64,000 nt of DNA from Plantibacter sp. PA-3-X8 (GCF_003856975.1 NZ_CP033107.1:2046001-2110000), one strand, 5' to 3'. Numbered from the stretch's first letter, positions 1 to 8,485 are shown. Notes: generated by a model not told the origin, from the sequence alone. A program made the numbers and translations.

Positions 1-374
1 ACAGCGCCCACCCGAGCGAGGCGCTCGAGTTCGCCGTGTGGATGACCACGAGCGACGCCGGCATCGACGCCATGATCGAGCACTCAGGCATCGGGTGGTC
101 GCCGAACGACGCCTACATCGGCGCGCGCCGACAGCAACCGAGCGAGTTCTTCGGTGGTCAGAACTACAACGAGGAGGTCTTCGTGCCGGCGGCCAAGGAA
201 CAGAACAACGAGTGGCAGTGGTGGCCACTCACCCAGCAGACCTTCAACATCCTCGCCGACGGGTTCCGGGCCAAGGCCTCAGGCGGCACCCTCGTGGACG
301 CCGTGGTCCAGGGACAGCGCGACGTCATCACCGCCTTCCGCAACAAGGGCCTCCGGATCGAGGCGGCGTCGTGA
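1..374 (+). CDS. Sugar ABC transporter solute-binding protein, C-terminal end (partial)
   Basis: Only the last ~124 codons are in the window; the reading frame is open from base 3 and ends in TGA at 372-374. The residues (FFGGQNYNEEVFVPAAKEQN, later GFRAKASGGTLVDAV and VITAFRNKG) read like the end of a family-1 extracellular sugar-binding lipoprotein that hands substrate to an MalFG-type permease. The assignment rests mainly on the two permease genes that follow with a 4-base GTGA overlap, which suggests translational coupling. The substrate cannot be read from the sequence. A sugar kinase and nagB about 0.7 kb further on make an N-acetylglucosamine or chitooligosaccharide importer a reasonable guess. 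Confidence 0.85.
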   Translation, partial: SAHPSEALEFAVWMTTSDAGIDAMIEHSGIGWSPNDAYIGARRQQPSEFFGGQNYNEEVFVPAAKEQNNEWQWWPLTQQTFNILADGFRAKASGGTLVDAVVQGQRDVITAFRNKGLRIEAAS

Positions 375-1324
375 GCGCCGTCACGGAACGCCCGGCGCGC
401 GGTGTGGCGGACGACCCGTCGCGGTCAGGGGCGCAGCGCCGACGCCGGACCTCGATCGCGGCTCCGTGGGTGCTCCTCGGGCCGTTCCTGGCGCTCTTCG
501 TCCTCACCTTCATCCTGCCGATCATCGTCGCGATCGGCAGCAGCTTCCTCCGGGTCTCACGGAAGGGCGTCTTCGGCGAGGAAGGTGTCACGACCGAGTT
601 CGCGTGGTTCTCCAACTACGCCCAGGCCCTGGAGAACGGCAACTTCATCGCCTCGATCGGCCGGATGCTCCTCTTCGGCGTCGTGCAGGTCACGGTCATG
701 ATCGCCCTGTGCACCCTGCTGGCGCTCCTCCTCGAGTCCGCCTCCGCGAAATGGCCGGGATTCTTCCGGGCCGTGTACTTCCTGCCCTACGGCATCCCCG
801 GCGTGATCGCGACGATCCTCTGGTCGTTCCTCTACGTCCCGGGACTCAGCCCGATCATCGACATCGCCGGGGCGATGGGGATCGAGCTCGACTTCCTCGG
901 CGCAGGCACCGTGCTCTGGTCCATCGCCAACATCGTGACGTGGACCTACACCGGCTACAACATGATGATCATCGTCGCCCAGTTGAAGGCCATCCCCGGC
1001 GAGGTGTACGAAGCCGCGAAGGTCGACGGCGCCGGGCCGTTCCGCGTCGCGATGAGCATCCAGCTCCCGCTCATCCGGCCGGCGCTCATCCTCACGACCG
1101 TGTTCTCCATCATCGGCACGCTCCAGCTCTTCGCCGAGCCCCAGGTGCTGCAGACCGTGTCGCCCGCGATCGACAACGAGTACACGCCGAACCTCAGCGC
1201 CTACACGACCGCGTTCGCCTACAACGACTACAACGTCGCCGCAGCGCAGGCGGTGCTCATCGCCGTTGTCGCGTTCGCGCTGTCGTTCATCTTCCTGCGT
1301 CTGACGTCGAGGAGGGCATCATGA
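371..1324 (+). CDS. Sugar ABC transporter permease, MalF/UgpA type
   Basis: 317-residue inner-membrane permease. The start chosen is GTG at 371, overlapping the TGA of the binding-protein gene; an open frame further upstream in the same phase is only a shadow. After a basic, disordered N-terminus of about 28 residues come roughly six membrane spans. The cytoplasmic EAA loop (EAAKVDGAG, near residue 214), which docks the ATPase, is clear and is followed by PLIRPAL. The gene ends in ATGA, overlapping the next permease. No ATP-binding subunit is encoded here, as is usual in actinobacteria, where a shared MsiK-type ATPase often serves many importers; that sharing is an inference. Confidence 0.93.
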   Translation: MSAVTERPARGVADDPSRSGAQRRRRTSIAAPWVLLGPFLALFVLTFILPIIVAIGSSFLRVSRKGVFGEEGVTTEFAWFSNYAQALENGNFIASIGRMLLFGVVQVTVMIALCTLLALLLESASAKWPGFFRAVYFLPYGIPGVIATILWSFLYVPGLSPIIDIAGAMGIELDFLGAGTVLWSIANIVTWTYTGYNMMIIVAQLKAIPGEVYEAAKVDGAGPFRVAMSIQLPLIRPALILTTVFSIIGTLQLFAEPQVLQTVSPAIDNEYTPNLSAYTTAFAYNDYNVAAAQAVLIAVVAFALSFIFLRLTSRRAS

Positions 1325-2238
1325 GCGAGACCCGGAGCATCACGACCGCGACCTCGTCGAAGCGTGCCCGGCGGCTGAGCGACCAGCAGGGTCGACCCGG
1401 TGGGTCCAGGGCGATGCGGGTGCTCGTGACGGGCATCCTCGTCGTCGTCGCGATCTACTTCCTGGTACCGGTGTACTGGGTGGTGATCGCTGCGACCAAG
1501 AGCACCGAGGATCTGTTCGGCAGCAACGGCTTCCTCCTCGGCTCCGAGTTCTCATTGTGGTCGAACCTCCACGAGGTGCTCACCTATGACGGCGGCATCT
1601 TCGTCCGCTGGTTCGGCAACTCGGTGCTGTACGCGGGCGTGGGAGCCCTCATCGCGACGTACCTCGCCGCCGCAGGGGGGTACGCGCTCGCCAAGTACCG
1701 GTTCCGCGGGCGCAACCTCGTCTTCGGCACCATCCTCGGCGGGGTCCTCGTGCCGGGGACGGCCACCGCGCTCCCGCTGTTCCTGCTCTTCAGCCAGATG
1801 GGGCTCGCGAACACGTACTGGTCGGTGCTCCTGCCGTCGCTCGTCTCGCCGTTCGGGTTGTTCCTCTGCCGGATCTACGCCGACGCGACGATCGACGACT
1901 CGCTCATCGAGGCGGCACGGATCGACGGCGCGAGCGAGCTGCGGATCTTCCACACCGTGGGGCTGAAGATCCTCACGCCCGCGCTCGTGACCGTCTTCCT
2001 CTTCCAGCTGGTCGGCATCTGGAACAACTACTTCCTGCCGCTCGTCATGCTGTCCGACAGCACGCTGTACCCGATCACGCTGGGCCTCAACAACTGGCGG
2101 AGCCAGGTCGACCGCCTGCCGGAGTTCTACGAGCTGACGACCGGCGGCGCGCTGTTGTCGATCATCCCGTTGGCGATCGCGATGATCGTGCTGCAACGCT
2201 TCTGGCGTGGCGGGCTCACCGAGGGATCCGTGAAGTAG
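1321..2238 (+). CDS. Sugar ABC transporter permease, MalG/UgpE type
   Basis: 305-residue partner permease, starting at ATG 1321 inside the stop of the MalF-like gene. It has a basic N-terminal tail, a first span near residues 33-57, and the EAA loop EAARIDGAS near residue 197, with GIWNNYFLPL in the next span, typical of MalG/CarG-like subunits. It should pair with the upstream permease to form the transmembrane channel of a sugar importer. It is the last gene of the transporter operon, as a strong hairpin follows about 20 bases downstream. Confidence 0.93.
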   Translation: MSETRSITTATSSKRARRLSDQQGRPGGSRAMRVLVTGILVVVAIYFLVPVYWVVIAATKSTEDLFGSNGFLLGSEFSLWSNLHEVLTYDGGIFVRWFGNSVLYAGVGALIATYLAAAGGYALAKYRFRGRNLVFGTILGGVLVPGTATALPLFLLFSQMGLANTYWSVLLPSLVSPFGLFLCRIYADATIDDSLIEAARIDGASELRIFHTVGLKILTPALVTVFLFQLVGIWNNYFLPLVMLSDSTLYPITLGLNNWRSQVDRLPEFYELTTGGALLSIIPLAIAMIVLQRFWRGGLTEGSVK

Positions 2239-2257
2239 CCGTCGGCCCGGAGACGGC

Positions 2258-2291
2258 GACGGGCCCCGGATCAGCCGATCCGGGGCCCGTC
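2258..2291. terminator. Bidirectional hairpin terminator
   Basis: A perfect 15-bp inverted repeat (left arm 2258-2272, right arm 2277-2291, loop AGCC) lies between the convergent ends of the permease gene and the lipoprotein gene. There is no clear T-tract, as is common in high-GC actinobacteria. It probably ends transcription from both sides. Confidence 0.8.
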
Positions 2292-2306
2292 ATCAGTCGT
2301 GTCGAG

Positions 2307-2720
2307 CTAGAGGCTGCAGGTGTTGCCGAGCGTGGTGAACTCGTCCTGGAGCTTCGTGAGTGAATCGGTGAGCCCGGTCTGGTCGACGTTCTGCGGGTCG
2401 TCGACAGCCGTCTTCGCGACGTCGATGAAGTCGTTGAGCGCCTTCACCGAGTCGTTCGCCGCGGTCTTCACCTCGTCGTTGGTGACCTTGTCGGCCGCCG
2501 CCTTGAACGTTCCGGAGAAGTCGTCGAGCTGGGTGACGGCCGCCTCAGGGTCGGAGGACAGCGAGCTCAGGCCCGACTGCAGCTGCGAAGCCGACTCCGT
2601 CACCTCGGACTGGATGAGCTTGCACGCATCCTCTTTGCTCTGGGCGCCGCCGGCACAGCCGGTGAGGAGCAGGCCCGAGACGGCGATCGCGCCGAGGAAT
2701 GCTGCTGCGTTCTTCTTCAT
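2307..2720 (-). CDS. Small secreted lipoprotein of unknown function
   Basis: 137 residues. The N-terminus is a lipoprotein signal: Lys-Lys, a hydrophobic stretch, and the lipobox LLTGC with the lipidated cysteine at residue 22. The mature part is Ser/Thr/Asp-rich and predicted helical, with one Cys near each end (C33 and C135), which could form a disulfide outside the cell. I do not recognise a family with certainty; such helical lipoproteins are common in Microbacteriaceae. It is convergent with the ABC transporter operon and divergent from the ROK kinase gene, so a role in sugar use is possible but not shown. Confidence 0.75.
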   Translation of the reverse strand: MKKNAAAFLGAIAVSGLLLTGCAGGAQSKEDACKLIQSEVTESASQLQSGLSSLSSDPEAAVTQLDDFSGTFKAAADKVTNDEVKTAANDSVKALNDFIDVAKTAVDDPQNVDQTGLTDSLTKLQDEFTTLGNTCSL

Positions 2721-2870
2721 GGTGGTGTGATTCCCCCGTGTTCGGTGCCCGTGGCGGGCCCGCCCGCGCGCTGCGGGTCGGCCTCCAGGCTACCCGGTGG
2801 AGCCCGCCACCCGCAGGCGTGCGCGGCCCGATCATCGTGTGCGGTCGTCGTCGGCATGGACGCGAGCCCC

Positions 2871-2897
2871 GTTTATTTGTAAGCTTGGCAAACAAAC
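2871..2897. promoter_or_regulatory. Imperfect palindrome, candidate operator
   Basis: A 27-bp imperfect inverted repeat with outer half-sites GTTTnTTTG and CAAAnAAAC is centred on AAGCTT. It is the only AT-rich patch in the 260-bp divergent gap between the lipoprotein gene and the ROK kinase gene, about 85 bases upstream of the kinase start. Its form suits a repressor binding site controlling amino-sugar genes. The regulator is not in the window. Confidence 0.5.
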
Positions 2898-2979
2898 CGG
2901 TGGTGCGAGCGGGTCGCACCACGGATCGAAGGAACCACAGCATGCAGACGCGCCACGACGCCCTCCGGAGACGAACCGC

Positions 2980-3891
2980 GTGAGGGTGGGACTCGACATC
3001 GGCGGCACGAAGACCGATGCCGTCGTCGTGACGGATGACGGCGCGCTCCTGCACCGGCTCAGGCTGGTCACCGGACGCGGTCCGGAAGCGGTCGTCGAAA
3101 CCGCCGTCGAGGCCGTCAGCCGGCTCTCCGACGCCGTCGCGCGTCCGGTCGACGCGTTCACGTCGGTCGGCGTCGGTATCCCCGGCCTCATCGTCCCGGG
3201 CACCGGCCGCGTGACCCACGCCGTCAACCTCGACGTGGAGGAACTCGAGCTCGGTGCGATCCTCGCCCAGCGCCTCGGGGTCCCCGTCGCCGTGGAGAAC
3301 GATGTGAAGGCGGCCGCGCTCGGCGCCTGGCAGCTGCTCGACGGTTCCGGCACGATGGCCTACCTCAATCTGGGCACGGGCGTCGCCGCCGGCATCGTCA
3401 CGGACGGCCGGCTCTGGCAGGGCTCGAGCGGGGTCGCCGGCGAGGTCGGGCATCTGTCGGTCGATCCGCTCGGCGACCGCTGCGGGTGCGGGCAGCGCGG
3501 GTGCGTCGAGACCATGGCCGCCGGTGGTGCGGTCTCCGCCGCCTGGGGAGCCGACGTGGCGCTGCCGGTGCTCGACCTCTTCGACCATGCCGACGCCGGG
3601 GACCCGCGGGCCATCGCGCTCCGCGCACGCCTCGGTCACGGAGCGGCCGCGGCCGTCCGCATCCTGACCCTCACCGTCGACGCCGACGACATCGTCCTCG
3701 GAGGAGGACTCACCGCTCTCGGCGAGCGACTGCTCGCCGTCATCCGCGAGGCTCTGGCCGAATCCGCCGCCGGGTCTCGATTCGTCGCATCATTGCAACT
3801 GGAACAGCGCGTGCGCCTCGTGCCGACGGGATCCCCCGTCGCGGCGATCGGCGCAGCACTCGTGGGAAGAGGAGAATCGTCGCATGGCTGA
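2980..3891 (+). CDS. ROK-family sugar kinase, probable N-acetylglucosamine or glucose kinase
   Basis: 303 residues, taken from GTG 2980, nine bases after GGAG; this places the phosphate-binding motif DIGGTKTD at residues 6-13, as in other ROK kinases. The ROK zinc site CGCGQRGC is at 168-175. No DNA-binding domain precedes it, so it is an enzyme rather than a NagC-type repressor. It should phosphorylate a hexose at the 6-OH with ATP in the cytoplasm. The 8-base overlap with nagB suggests it works on N-acetylglucosamine, N-acetylmannosamine or a related sugar. Substrate is not certain, since ROK glucokinases look the same at this level. Confidence 0.88.
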   Translation: MRVGLDIGGTKTDAVVVTDDGALLHRLRLVTGRGPEAVVETAVEAVSRLSDAVARPVDAFTSVGVGIPGLIVPGTGRVTHAVNLDVEELELGAILAQRLGVPVAVENDVKAAALGAWQLLDGSGTMAYLNLGTGVAAGIVTDGRLWQGSSGVAGEVGHLSVDPLGDRCGCGQRGCVETMAAGGAVSAAWGADVALPVLDLFDHADAGDPRAIALRARLGHGAAAAVRILTLTVDADDIVLGGGLTALGERLLAVIREALAESAAGSRFVASLQLEQRVRLVPTGSPVAAIGAALVGRGESSHG

Positions 3892-4663
3892 AGTCGTGAT
3901 CGTGGGGGACAGCGGTGCAGCAGGCGCCCTCGTCGCGGAGGCGATCGTCGCCCTGATCGAGGAGCGTCCAGACGCCGTCCTCGGACTGGCGACGGGTTCG
4001 ACACCGCTCCCCGTCTATGAGGCGCTCGCCGCACGCTCGCAGGGCCTCGACCTCTCGCAGGTGCGCGGGTTCGCCCTCGACGAGTACGTCGGCCTGCCGG
4101 CCGGGCACCCCGAGTCGTACCGTTCCGTCATCACGCGTGAGGTCGTCGAGCCACTCGGCCTCGTGCCCGAGCGCATCCAGGTGCCGAACGGTGCGGCCGA
4201 GACCATCCAGCACGCCGGCGCCGACTACGAAGCGGCGATCCAGGCCGCCGGTGGCGTCGACCTGCAGATCCTCGGCATCGGCACCGACGGCCACATCGGG
4301 TTCAACGAGCCGGGCTCGTCGTTCGCCTCGCTCACCCGCGTGAAGACCCTGACAGAGCAGACCCGCCGGGACAACGCACGGTTCTTCGACTCGATCGACG
4401 ACGTACCCATGCACTGCATCACCCAGGGACTCGGCACTATCCTCCGCGCGAGACACCTCGTCCTCCTCGCCTTCGGTGCGGGGAAGGCCGCTGCGATCGC
4501 CGCCGCGCTCGAGGGACCGCTCTCCGCGAACCTCCCCGGTTCGGCCGTGCAGCTGCACCCGCGTGCCACGGTGGTCCTCGACGAAGCGGCGGCGTCCGAG
4601 CTGCAGCACGCCGACTACTACCGCTACGCGTACGCAAACAAGCCCGCCTGGCAGGGCATCTGA
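3884..4663 (+). CDS. nagB: Glucosamine-6-phosphate deaminase
   Basis: 259 residues, the usual length for NagB. It converts glucosamine-6-phosphate to fructose-6-phosphate and ammonia, sending amino sugars into glycolysis. Visible family motifs are GLATGSTP (substrate phosphate loop), ALDEYVGL (catalytic Asp) and GIGTDGHIGFNEPGSS (active-site Asp, His and Glu). It overlaps the ROK kinase gene by 8 bases and so is probably translated with it. The partner enzyme nagA is not next door but at 15.6-16.8 kb on the other strand. The gene ends 4 bases before the convergent azlD. Confidence 0.97.
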   Translation: MAEVVIVGDSGAAGALVAEAIVALIEERPDAVLGLATGSTPLPVYEALAARSQGLDLSQVRGFALDEYVGLPAGHPESYRSVITREVVEPLGLVPERIQVPNGAAETIQHAGADYEAAIQAAGGVDLQILGIGTDGHIGFNEPGSSFASLTRVKTLTEQTRRDNARFFDSIDDVPMHCITQGLGTILRARHLVLLAFGAGKAAAIAAALEGPLSANLPGSAVQLHPRATVVLDEAAASELQHADYYRYAYANKPAWQGI

Positions 4664-4667
4664 CGGC

Positions 4668-4991
4668 TCAGGCGACGCCCGCCAGGCGGAGGAGCGCCGT
4701 GGTGAGGGCTGCCACGAGGACGATGACGACGAACGGCGCGTTCCTCCACGCGAGGACGCCGGCCACCAGGACGCCCGAGAGTCGCGCGAATCCCGCGAAC
4801 TGCTGGTCCTGGGTCAGGGCCGTGGTCGTGAGGACCGCCATGAGCAGGACGATGGCGGCGTCCGCGAGCAGCGTCTCGACCCGTTCCGAGACCTCGGTGC
4901 GGGTCCGCAGGAGTGGCCCGGCCAGGCGGAACGTGTAGGTGCCCACCGCGAGGATCACGATCCCGACCAGCACGAGCATCGACTGGTTCAT
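4668..4991 (-). CDS. azlD: Branched-chain amino acid exporter small subunit, AzlD family
   Basis: 107 residues with about four hydrophobic spans. AzlD proteins pair with AzlC to export branched-chain amino acids or their analogues. The ATG at 4991 overlaps the azlC stop (ATGA), so the two are translationally coupled. The arrangement azlC-azlD with a divergent XRE-cupin regulator is a standard one. The TYTFRLAGPLL segment near residue 20 and the late AWRNAPF are typical of the family. Confidence 0.93.
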   Translation of the reverse strand: MNQSMLVLVGIVILAVGTYTFRLAGPLLRTRTEVSERVETLLADAAIVLLMAVLTTTALTQDQQFAGFARLSGVLVAGVLAWRNAPFVVIVLVAALTTALLRLAGVA

Positions 4992-5683
4992 GCGGTGACC
5001 TCCGGCTTCGGCTGCTTCCGGCCGAAGCCGAACAGGAGACCGACGAGCGACAACAGGACGGGGATCCCCGCAGGGAGGAACGGCGTCGCGGCGACGGCGA
5101 CGACCGCGCCGACGAGTGCGGCTCGGCGCGTCCGGCGCTCGCGGAGGGCGGGGAAGATGAGGGCGAGCAGGACGGCGGGGAACATGACGTCGAGTCCGAT
5201 GGCGTCCGTGTCCTCGATCACCGTGCCGGCGAAGGCTCCGAGTGCCGCGCCCGCCGGCCAGCAGAGGAGGATGCCGAGGCCACACGCCCAGAACGCGGCG
5301 CGCTTCCGCTCCAGGGTGTCCTGGTCGAGCGCGAAGACGACGGACTCGTCGTTGAGGAGGTGCGTCCCGAGCACGCGACGCCAGCCCGTACCGACGACCT
5401 CGTGGATCGCGAGGCCGAACGGCAGGTGACGGGCGTTCACGAGCAACCCTGCCAGGGCCGCGGTGAGCGGACTCCCGCCGGCCGCGACGATTCCGACGAA
5501 CAGGATCTCCGATGCGCCGGCGAGGACGAGCAAGGCGAGCGCCAGCACGACCCAGGGCTGGATGCCCGAGTGCACGGCGACGGCTCCGTAGGAGATGCCG
5601 ACCAGCCCGTCGGCGATGCAGACCAGCGCGATGGCCCGCGTGGTCGGCCGGCCGAGGTGACCCCATATCGAACGCACGTACAC
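4988..5683 (-). CDS. azlC: Branched-chain amino acid exporter large subunit, AzlC family
   Basis: 231-residue multi-spanning membrane protein with the AzlC features SYGAVAVHSGI (near residues 31-41), LVNARHLPFGLAI and HLLNDESV. With AzlD it should form an amino acid exporter. The frame opens at GTG 5683; GTG 5677 is equally possible. No ribosome binding site precedes either, and a TATAGT box lies only 3-8 bases upstream of 5683, so the transcript may be leaderless and start at 5677. It is transcribed away from the XRE-cupin gene, which probably controls it. Confidence 0.93.
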   Translation of the reverse strand: MYVRSIWGHLGRPTTRAIALVCIADGLVGISYGAVAVHSGIQPWVVLALALLVLAGASEILFVGIVAAGGSPLTAALAGLLVNARHLPFGLAIHEVVGTGWRRVLGTHLLNDESVVFALDQDTLERKRAAFWACGLGILLCWPAGAALGAFAGTVIEDTDAIGLDVMFPAVLLALIFPALRERRTRRAALVGAVVAVAATPFLPAGIPVLLSLVGLLFGFGRKQPKPEVTA

Positions 5684-5743
5684 TATATTGAACGTCGATC
5701 AGGCGTTCGTCAAATCGAACGCGTAACACTCTGGAGCGAACGC
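5684..5743. promoter_or_regulatory. Divergent promoter and operator region of azlCD and its regulator
   Basis: This 60-bp gap is AT-rich. It contains TTGAACG and CGTTCGTCAA, which form an imperfect inverted repeat, and an ATCGAACGC word that also occurs just inside azlC (5667-5675). TATAGT on the minus strand could be the azlC -10 box. A GGAG Shine-Dalgarno for the regulator lies at 5732-5735. The repeated GAACG half-sites are good candidates for binding by the XRE regulator. Confidence 0.5.
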
Positions 5744-6316
5744 ATGCCGCAGCTCGAACCATCCGACGACGGAGCACCGCACGCTGCGGTCGCGGCGGCG
5801 CTGACCCGCGAGCGGCAGCGCACCGGCCTGTCACTCGCGGAGGTGGCCCGTCGAGCCGGGATCGCGAAGTCGACCCTCTCGCAGCTGGAGGCGGGGCTCG
5901 GGAACCCGAGTCTCGAGACCCTCTGGGCGCTCAGCGTCACCCTCGACGTCCCGTTCGCCCGCCTGGTCGAGCCAGTGCGGCGACCGGTCCAGGTGATCCG
6001 TGCCGGTGAGGGGCCGACCCTCGCCGCGTCCGGGGCGGATTACGTCGCGACGGTGCTGTCCGCGTGCCCGCCGAACGCCCGACGCGACATCTACCGCATC
6101 GTCGTCGAACCGGGGGAGCCGAGGCGTTCGGAGCCGCACATGCCGGGCGTCGTCGAGCACTGGATCCTCAGCACCGGTCGCGCGTCCGTCGGACCCGTCG
6201 GCGAGGAGGTCGAACTCGGACCGGGGGACTACCTCGCCCACGCCGGGGACGTGCCGCACGTCTTCGAGGCACTCGAGCCGGGCACGACCGCCGTGGTGGT
6301 CACCGAGCACGTCTGA
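5744..6316 (+). CDS. XRE-family regulator with C-terminal cupin domain
   Basis: 190 residues from ATG 5744 with GGAG nine bases upstream. Residues ~18-75 are a helix-turn-helix (LSLAEVARRAGIAKSTLSQL, then GNPSLETLWALS), and residues ~110-188 a cupin barrel with the pattern EPHMPGVVEHWILSTGRA...GPGDYLAHAGDVPHVFEAL. Such proteins are ligand-responsive regulators. Its position head-to-head with azlCD suggests it senses an amino acid or related compound and controls the exporter. That role follows from family and context and is not proven. Confidence 0.92.
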   Translation: MPQLEPSDDGAPHAAVAAALTRERQRTGLSLAEVARRAGIAKSTLSQLEAGLGNPSLETLWALSVTLDVPFARLVEPVRRPVQVIRAGEGPTLAASGADYVATVLSACPPNARRDIYRIVVEPGEPRRSEPHMPGVVEHWILSTGRASVGPVGEEVELGPGDYLAHAGDVPHVFEALEPGTTAVVVTEHV

Positions 6317-6375
6317 GCACCTCGACAAGCTCGGTGACCGGGACCGCTCGGTGACCGGGACCGCGCGACGGGTGC
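6317..6375. repeat. Intergenic repeat with hairpin, degenerate member of a dispersed family
   Basis: Just after the regulator stop is ACCTCGACAAGCTCGGTGAC (6319-6338), a degenerate copy of the CCCTTCGACAGGCTCAGGGA element found intact at 14066. GCTCGGTGACCGGGACC then occurs twice in tandem (20-bp period). The outer GAGCACC and GGTGCTC can pair, so this may also act as a terminator between the two convergent genes. Confidence 0.6.
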
Positions 6376-8298
6376 TCAGCCGTCGATGACGTGCACGAGC
6401 TCGTCGATGAAGCCGGCGAAGTCCTCGGAACGGCGGATGATCCGGGCGACGCTCGAGCGCTCCGAGAACACCTCGACGAACTGGTCGAACACCGTCTGGA
6501 ACGCGGCGCGACCCGATTCACTGAACGCCACGAGTGCGACGACGCTCACGCGCGCTCCGCCCCACTCCATCGGCGTCTCGTTCACGGCGATCGCGATGGC
6601 CGTCGAGTGCGCGGTCATCGCCATGGCGTGCGGCACGGCCAACGTGTCGGTGAACGCCGTCGACGACATGCGCTCCCGCTCGATCGCCGCGGTGAGGTAG
6701 CTCTCGTCGATGATCCCCCGGGCGATCATGCGCTCGCCGAGCAGGCGGATCATGCCCTCCTCGTCCTCGGCACGCGCGTTCCGGAGGAAGAGGTCCGGGT
6801 GGAAGTACTGCAGCAGTTCGTCGGTGATCTCCGACAAGCGGGACGATCGTCGGACGCGGCTGACCGCAGTGCGGACGCGCTCCACGTCGGCCGCGGTGAG
6901 GAACGGTTGGATGACGACGATGCCGTCGGCAGGGGCCGGTGGCTCGATCGTCGTGAGCACGAGGTCGGTGTCGATGGCGGCCCAGTCGACATCGGTGCGG
7001 GTGATGACGGATCGGACGTCGAGGACGTCGCCCAGCTGCGATTCGACGCGTCGGCGCAGCACCTCGTGCATGTCGTAGTAGCCGGCGGAGACGATCGTGG
7101 AGCCGAGGAGGGCCTCCTTGCGGGCCTTCTGCTCGAGCTGGGCACCGACGTGCATGGCGATGTAGGCGATCTCGTCGTCGTTGATGATGATCGAGCCGTG
7201 CCGCTGCAGTTGGCTGGCGATGAAGACCGCGAGCTCGTAGATCATCGGGTATGAGGTCTTGATCGAGCGGGTCAGGGGATTGCGTGAGTAGGACTGGTCC
7301 TGTGCACGACGGATGAGGTTCTGGACGTGGAGGGTGAGCCGGACGATGAAGTCCTCGTCGGAGAGGTCGACGAGGTACTCGCGGCCGGCACGGTCGACGG
7401 CCTGACGGACCGCGGCGAGGTCGTCCTGGTTGACGTAGTCGTCGACGAGGACCTCAGCGGGAGCCCCACTGCCCGGCGTCACCACCCGTGTCACGAGCAG
7501 GTAGCTGAGGTACACGAGGTCGCCCTCGCCGAGCGCGACGTGGAAGTGGGCGTCGACGAGCCGCGCCAGATCCTCCGCGACCGCCTCGACCTCCGGGGTG
7601 CGCGGGGCATGGTCTGCGGGCTCCGCCGGCCGGTCCTTCGTGACGCGGTCGATGGCGATCGCGATGTGGAGCAGGACGTTCGCGATGCCGTACTCGTTCA
7701 CGTAGTAACCGCGCGCGGTCAACGCCTCGAGCAGCTCGCCCTTGAACGGGCTGAACTCGTTCGGCGCGAACGCGCGTTGGAGCGCCTCGAGTTCGACGAT
7801 GCCGCGATCGGTCTCGTCGCGGAACATCCGGCTGAGGAGACGTCTCCGCTCGGTCTCACCGCCCGCCATCGTCACCGTCGATCCGGAACGGTCGAGCGTG
7901 AGGGCGGTGTCGGCGAGCATGGCGCGGACCCGGCCCAGGTCGCCCTCGACGGTCGACTCGCTGACGTGGAGCCGCTGTGCCGTCTCGTGCACGTCGATTC
8001 CCGAGGGTGCGCTGATGAGCAACCGGACGAGCCCGTACAGCCGATCCCGGGGCGTCTCCGATTCGAACGCCGATGCGGCTCGTCGCCGGTAGACCGCATA
8101 GCCGTCGGCGTTCAGCCGATACCCGTTCGGCCCGGACTCGACGACATCGTGCGGCGCGGTGCGCGTGTTGACCGCAGTGACGTAGCTGCGGACGCTCCGC
8201 GGAGTGACGCCGAGCACCTCCGCGACCTCCGTGGCCGTCGTCCAACCGTCCCGTCCCGCGAGGTAGCCGAGCATGCGGTCGTGTTTCTCGCGTGCCAC
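6376..8298 (-). CDS. PRD-containing PTS regulator, MtlR/BglG type
   Basis: 640 residues from GTG 8298, seven bases after GGAGAGGG. Domain order: helix-turn-helix (~1-60), a second HTH-like segment (~85-150), PRD1 (~170-290), PRD2 (~295-405), an EIIB-like domain (~395-490) and a PTS EIIA domain (~500-640) with the phosphorylatable His557 in AVPHAMA. PRD histidines are visible at 211 (LLHIAIAIDR), 324 and 383 (IAMHVGA). The second PRD1 site carries Tyr/Leu instead, and the EIIB-like part has Ser where the cysteine is expected (IVSAGYY). It is divergent from the mannitol PTS operon and is probably its phosphorylation-controlled activator. Confidence 0.92.
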   Translation of the reverse strand: MAREKHDRMLGYLAGRDGWTTATEVAEVLGVTPRSVRSYVTAVNTRTAPHDVVESGPNGYRLNADGYAVYRRRAASAFESETPRDRLYGLVRLLISAPSGIDVHETAQRLHVSESTVEGDLGRVRAMLADTALTLDRSGSTVTMAGGETERRRLLSRMFRDETDRGIVELEALQRAFAPNEFSPFKGELLEALTARGYYVNEYGIANVLLHIAIAIDRVTKDRPAEPADHAPRTPEVEAVAEDLARLVDAHFHVALGEGDLVYLSYLLVTRVVTPGSGAPAEVLVDDYVNQDDLAAVRQAVDRAGREYLVDLSDEDFIVRLTLHVQNLIRRAQDQSYSRNPLTRSIKTSYPMIYELAVFIASQLQRHGSIIINDDEIAYIAMHVGAQLEQKARKEALLGSTIVSAGYYDMHEVLRRRVESQLGDVLDVRSVITRTDVDWAAIDTDLVLTTIEPPAPADGIVVIQPFLTAADVERVRTAVSRVRRSSRLSEITDELLQYFHPDLFLRNARAEDEEGMIRLLGERMIARGIIDESYLTAAIERERMSSTAFTDTLAVPHAMAMTAHSTAIAIAVNETPMEWGGARVSVVALVAFSESGRAAFQTVFDQFVEVFSERSSVARIIRRSEDFAGFIDELVHVIDG

Positions 8299-8485
8299 GA
8301 TGCCCTCTCCGTCGGTCGGCCGTCGCGCGGTCCGGGCGAACCGCTCCACCGAGTCAACCACCTTCCCGGCTGCTTCCGCGCGTTCGACGACCTTTCCGCC
8401 CCGGCGGAAGAGCTTCTGGTGGAGCCGCGAGGGGCGCGACGGAATGATGGGTTGGTAGGCAATCGGCGGTTCTGGAGAAGGTTCG
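8299..8485. promoter_or_regulatory. Divergent promoter region of the mannitol PTS locus
   Basis: This gap lies between the MtlR-like gene (minus strand) and the EIIB gene (plus strand). It carries a good Shine-Dalgarno for each: GGAGAGGG for the regulator and GGAGAAGG for EIIB (8474-8481). I see no convincing -10/-35 pair or palindrome, but any activator site for the operon should lie here. Confidence 0.4.
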
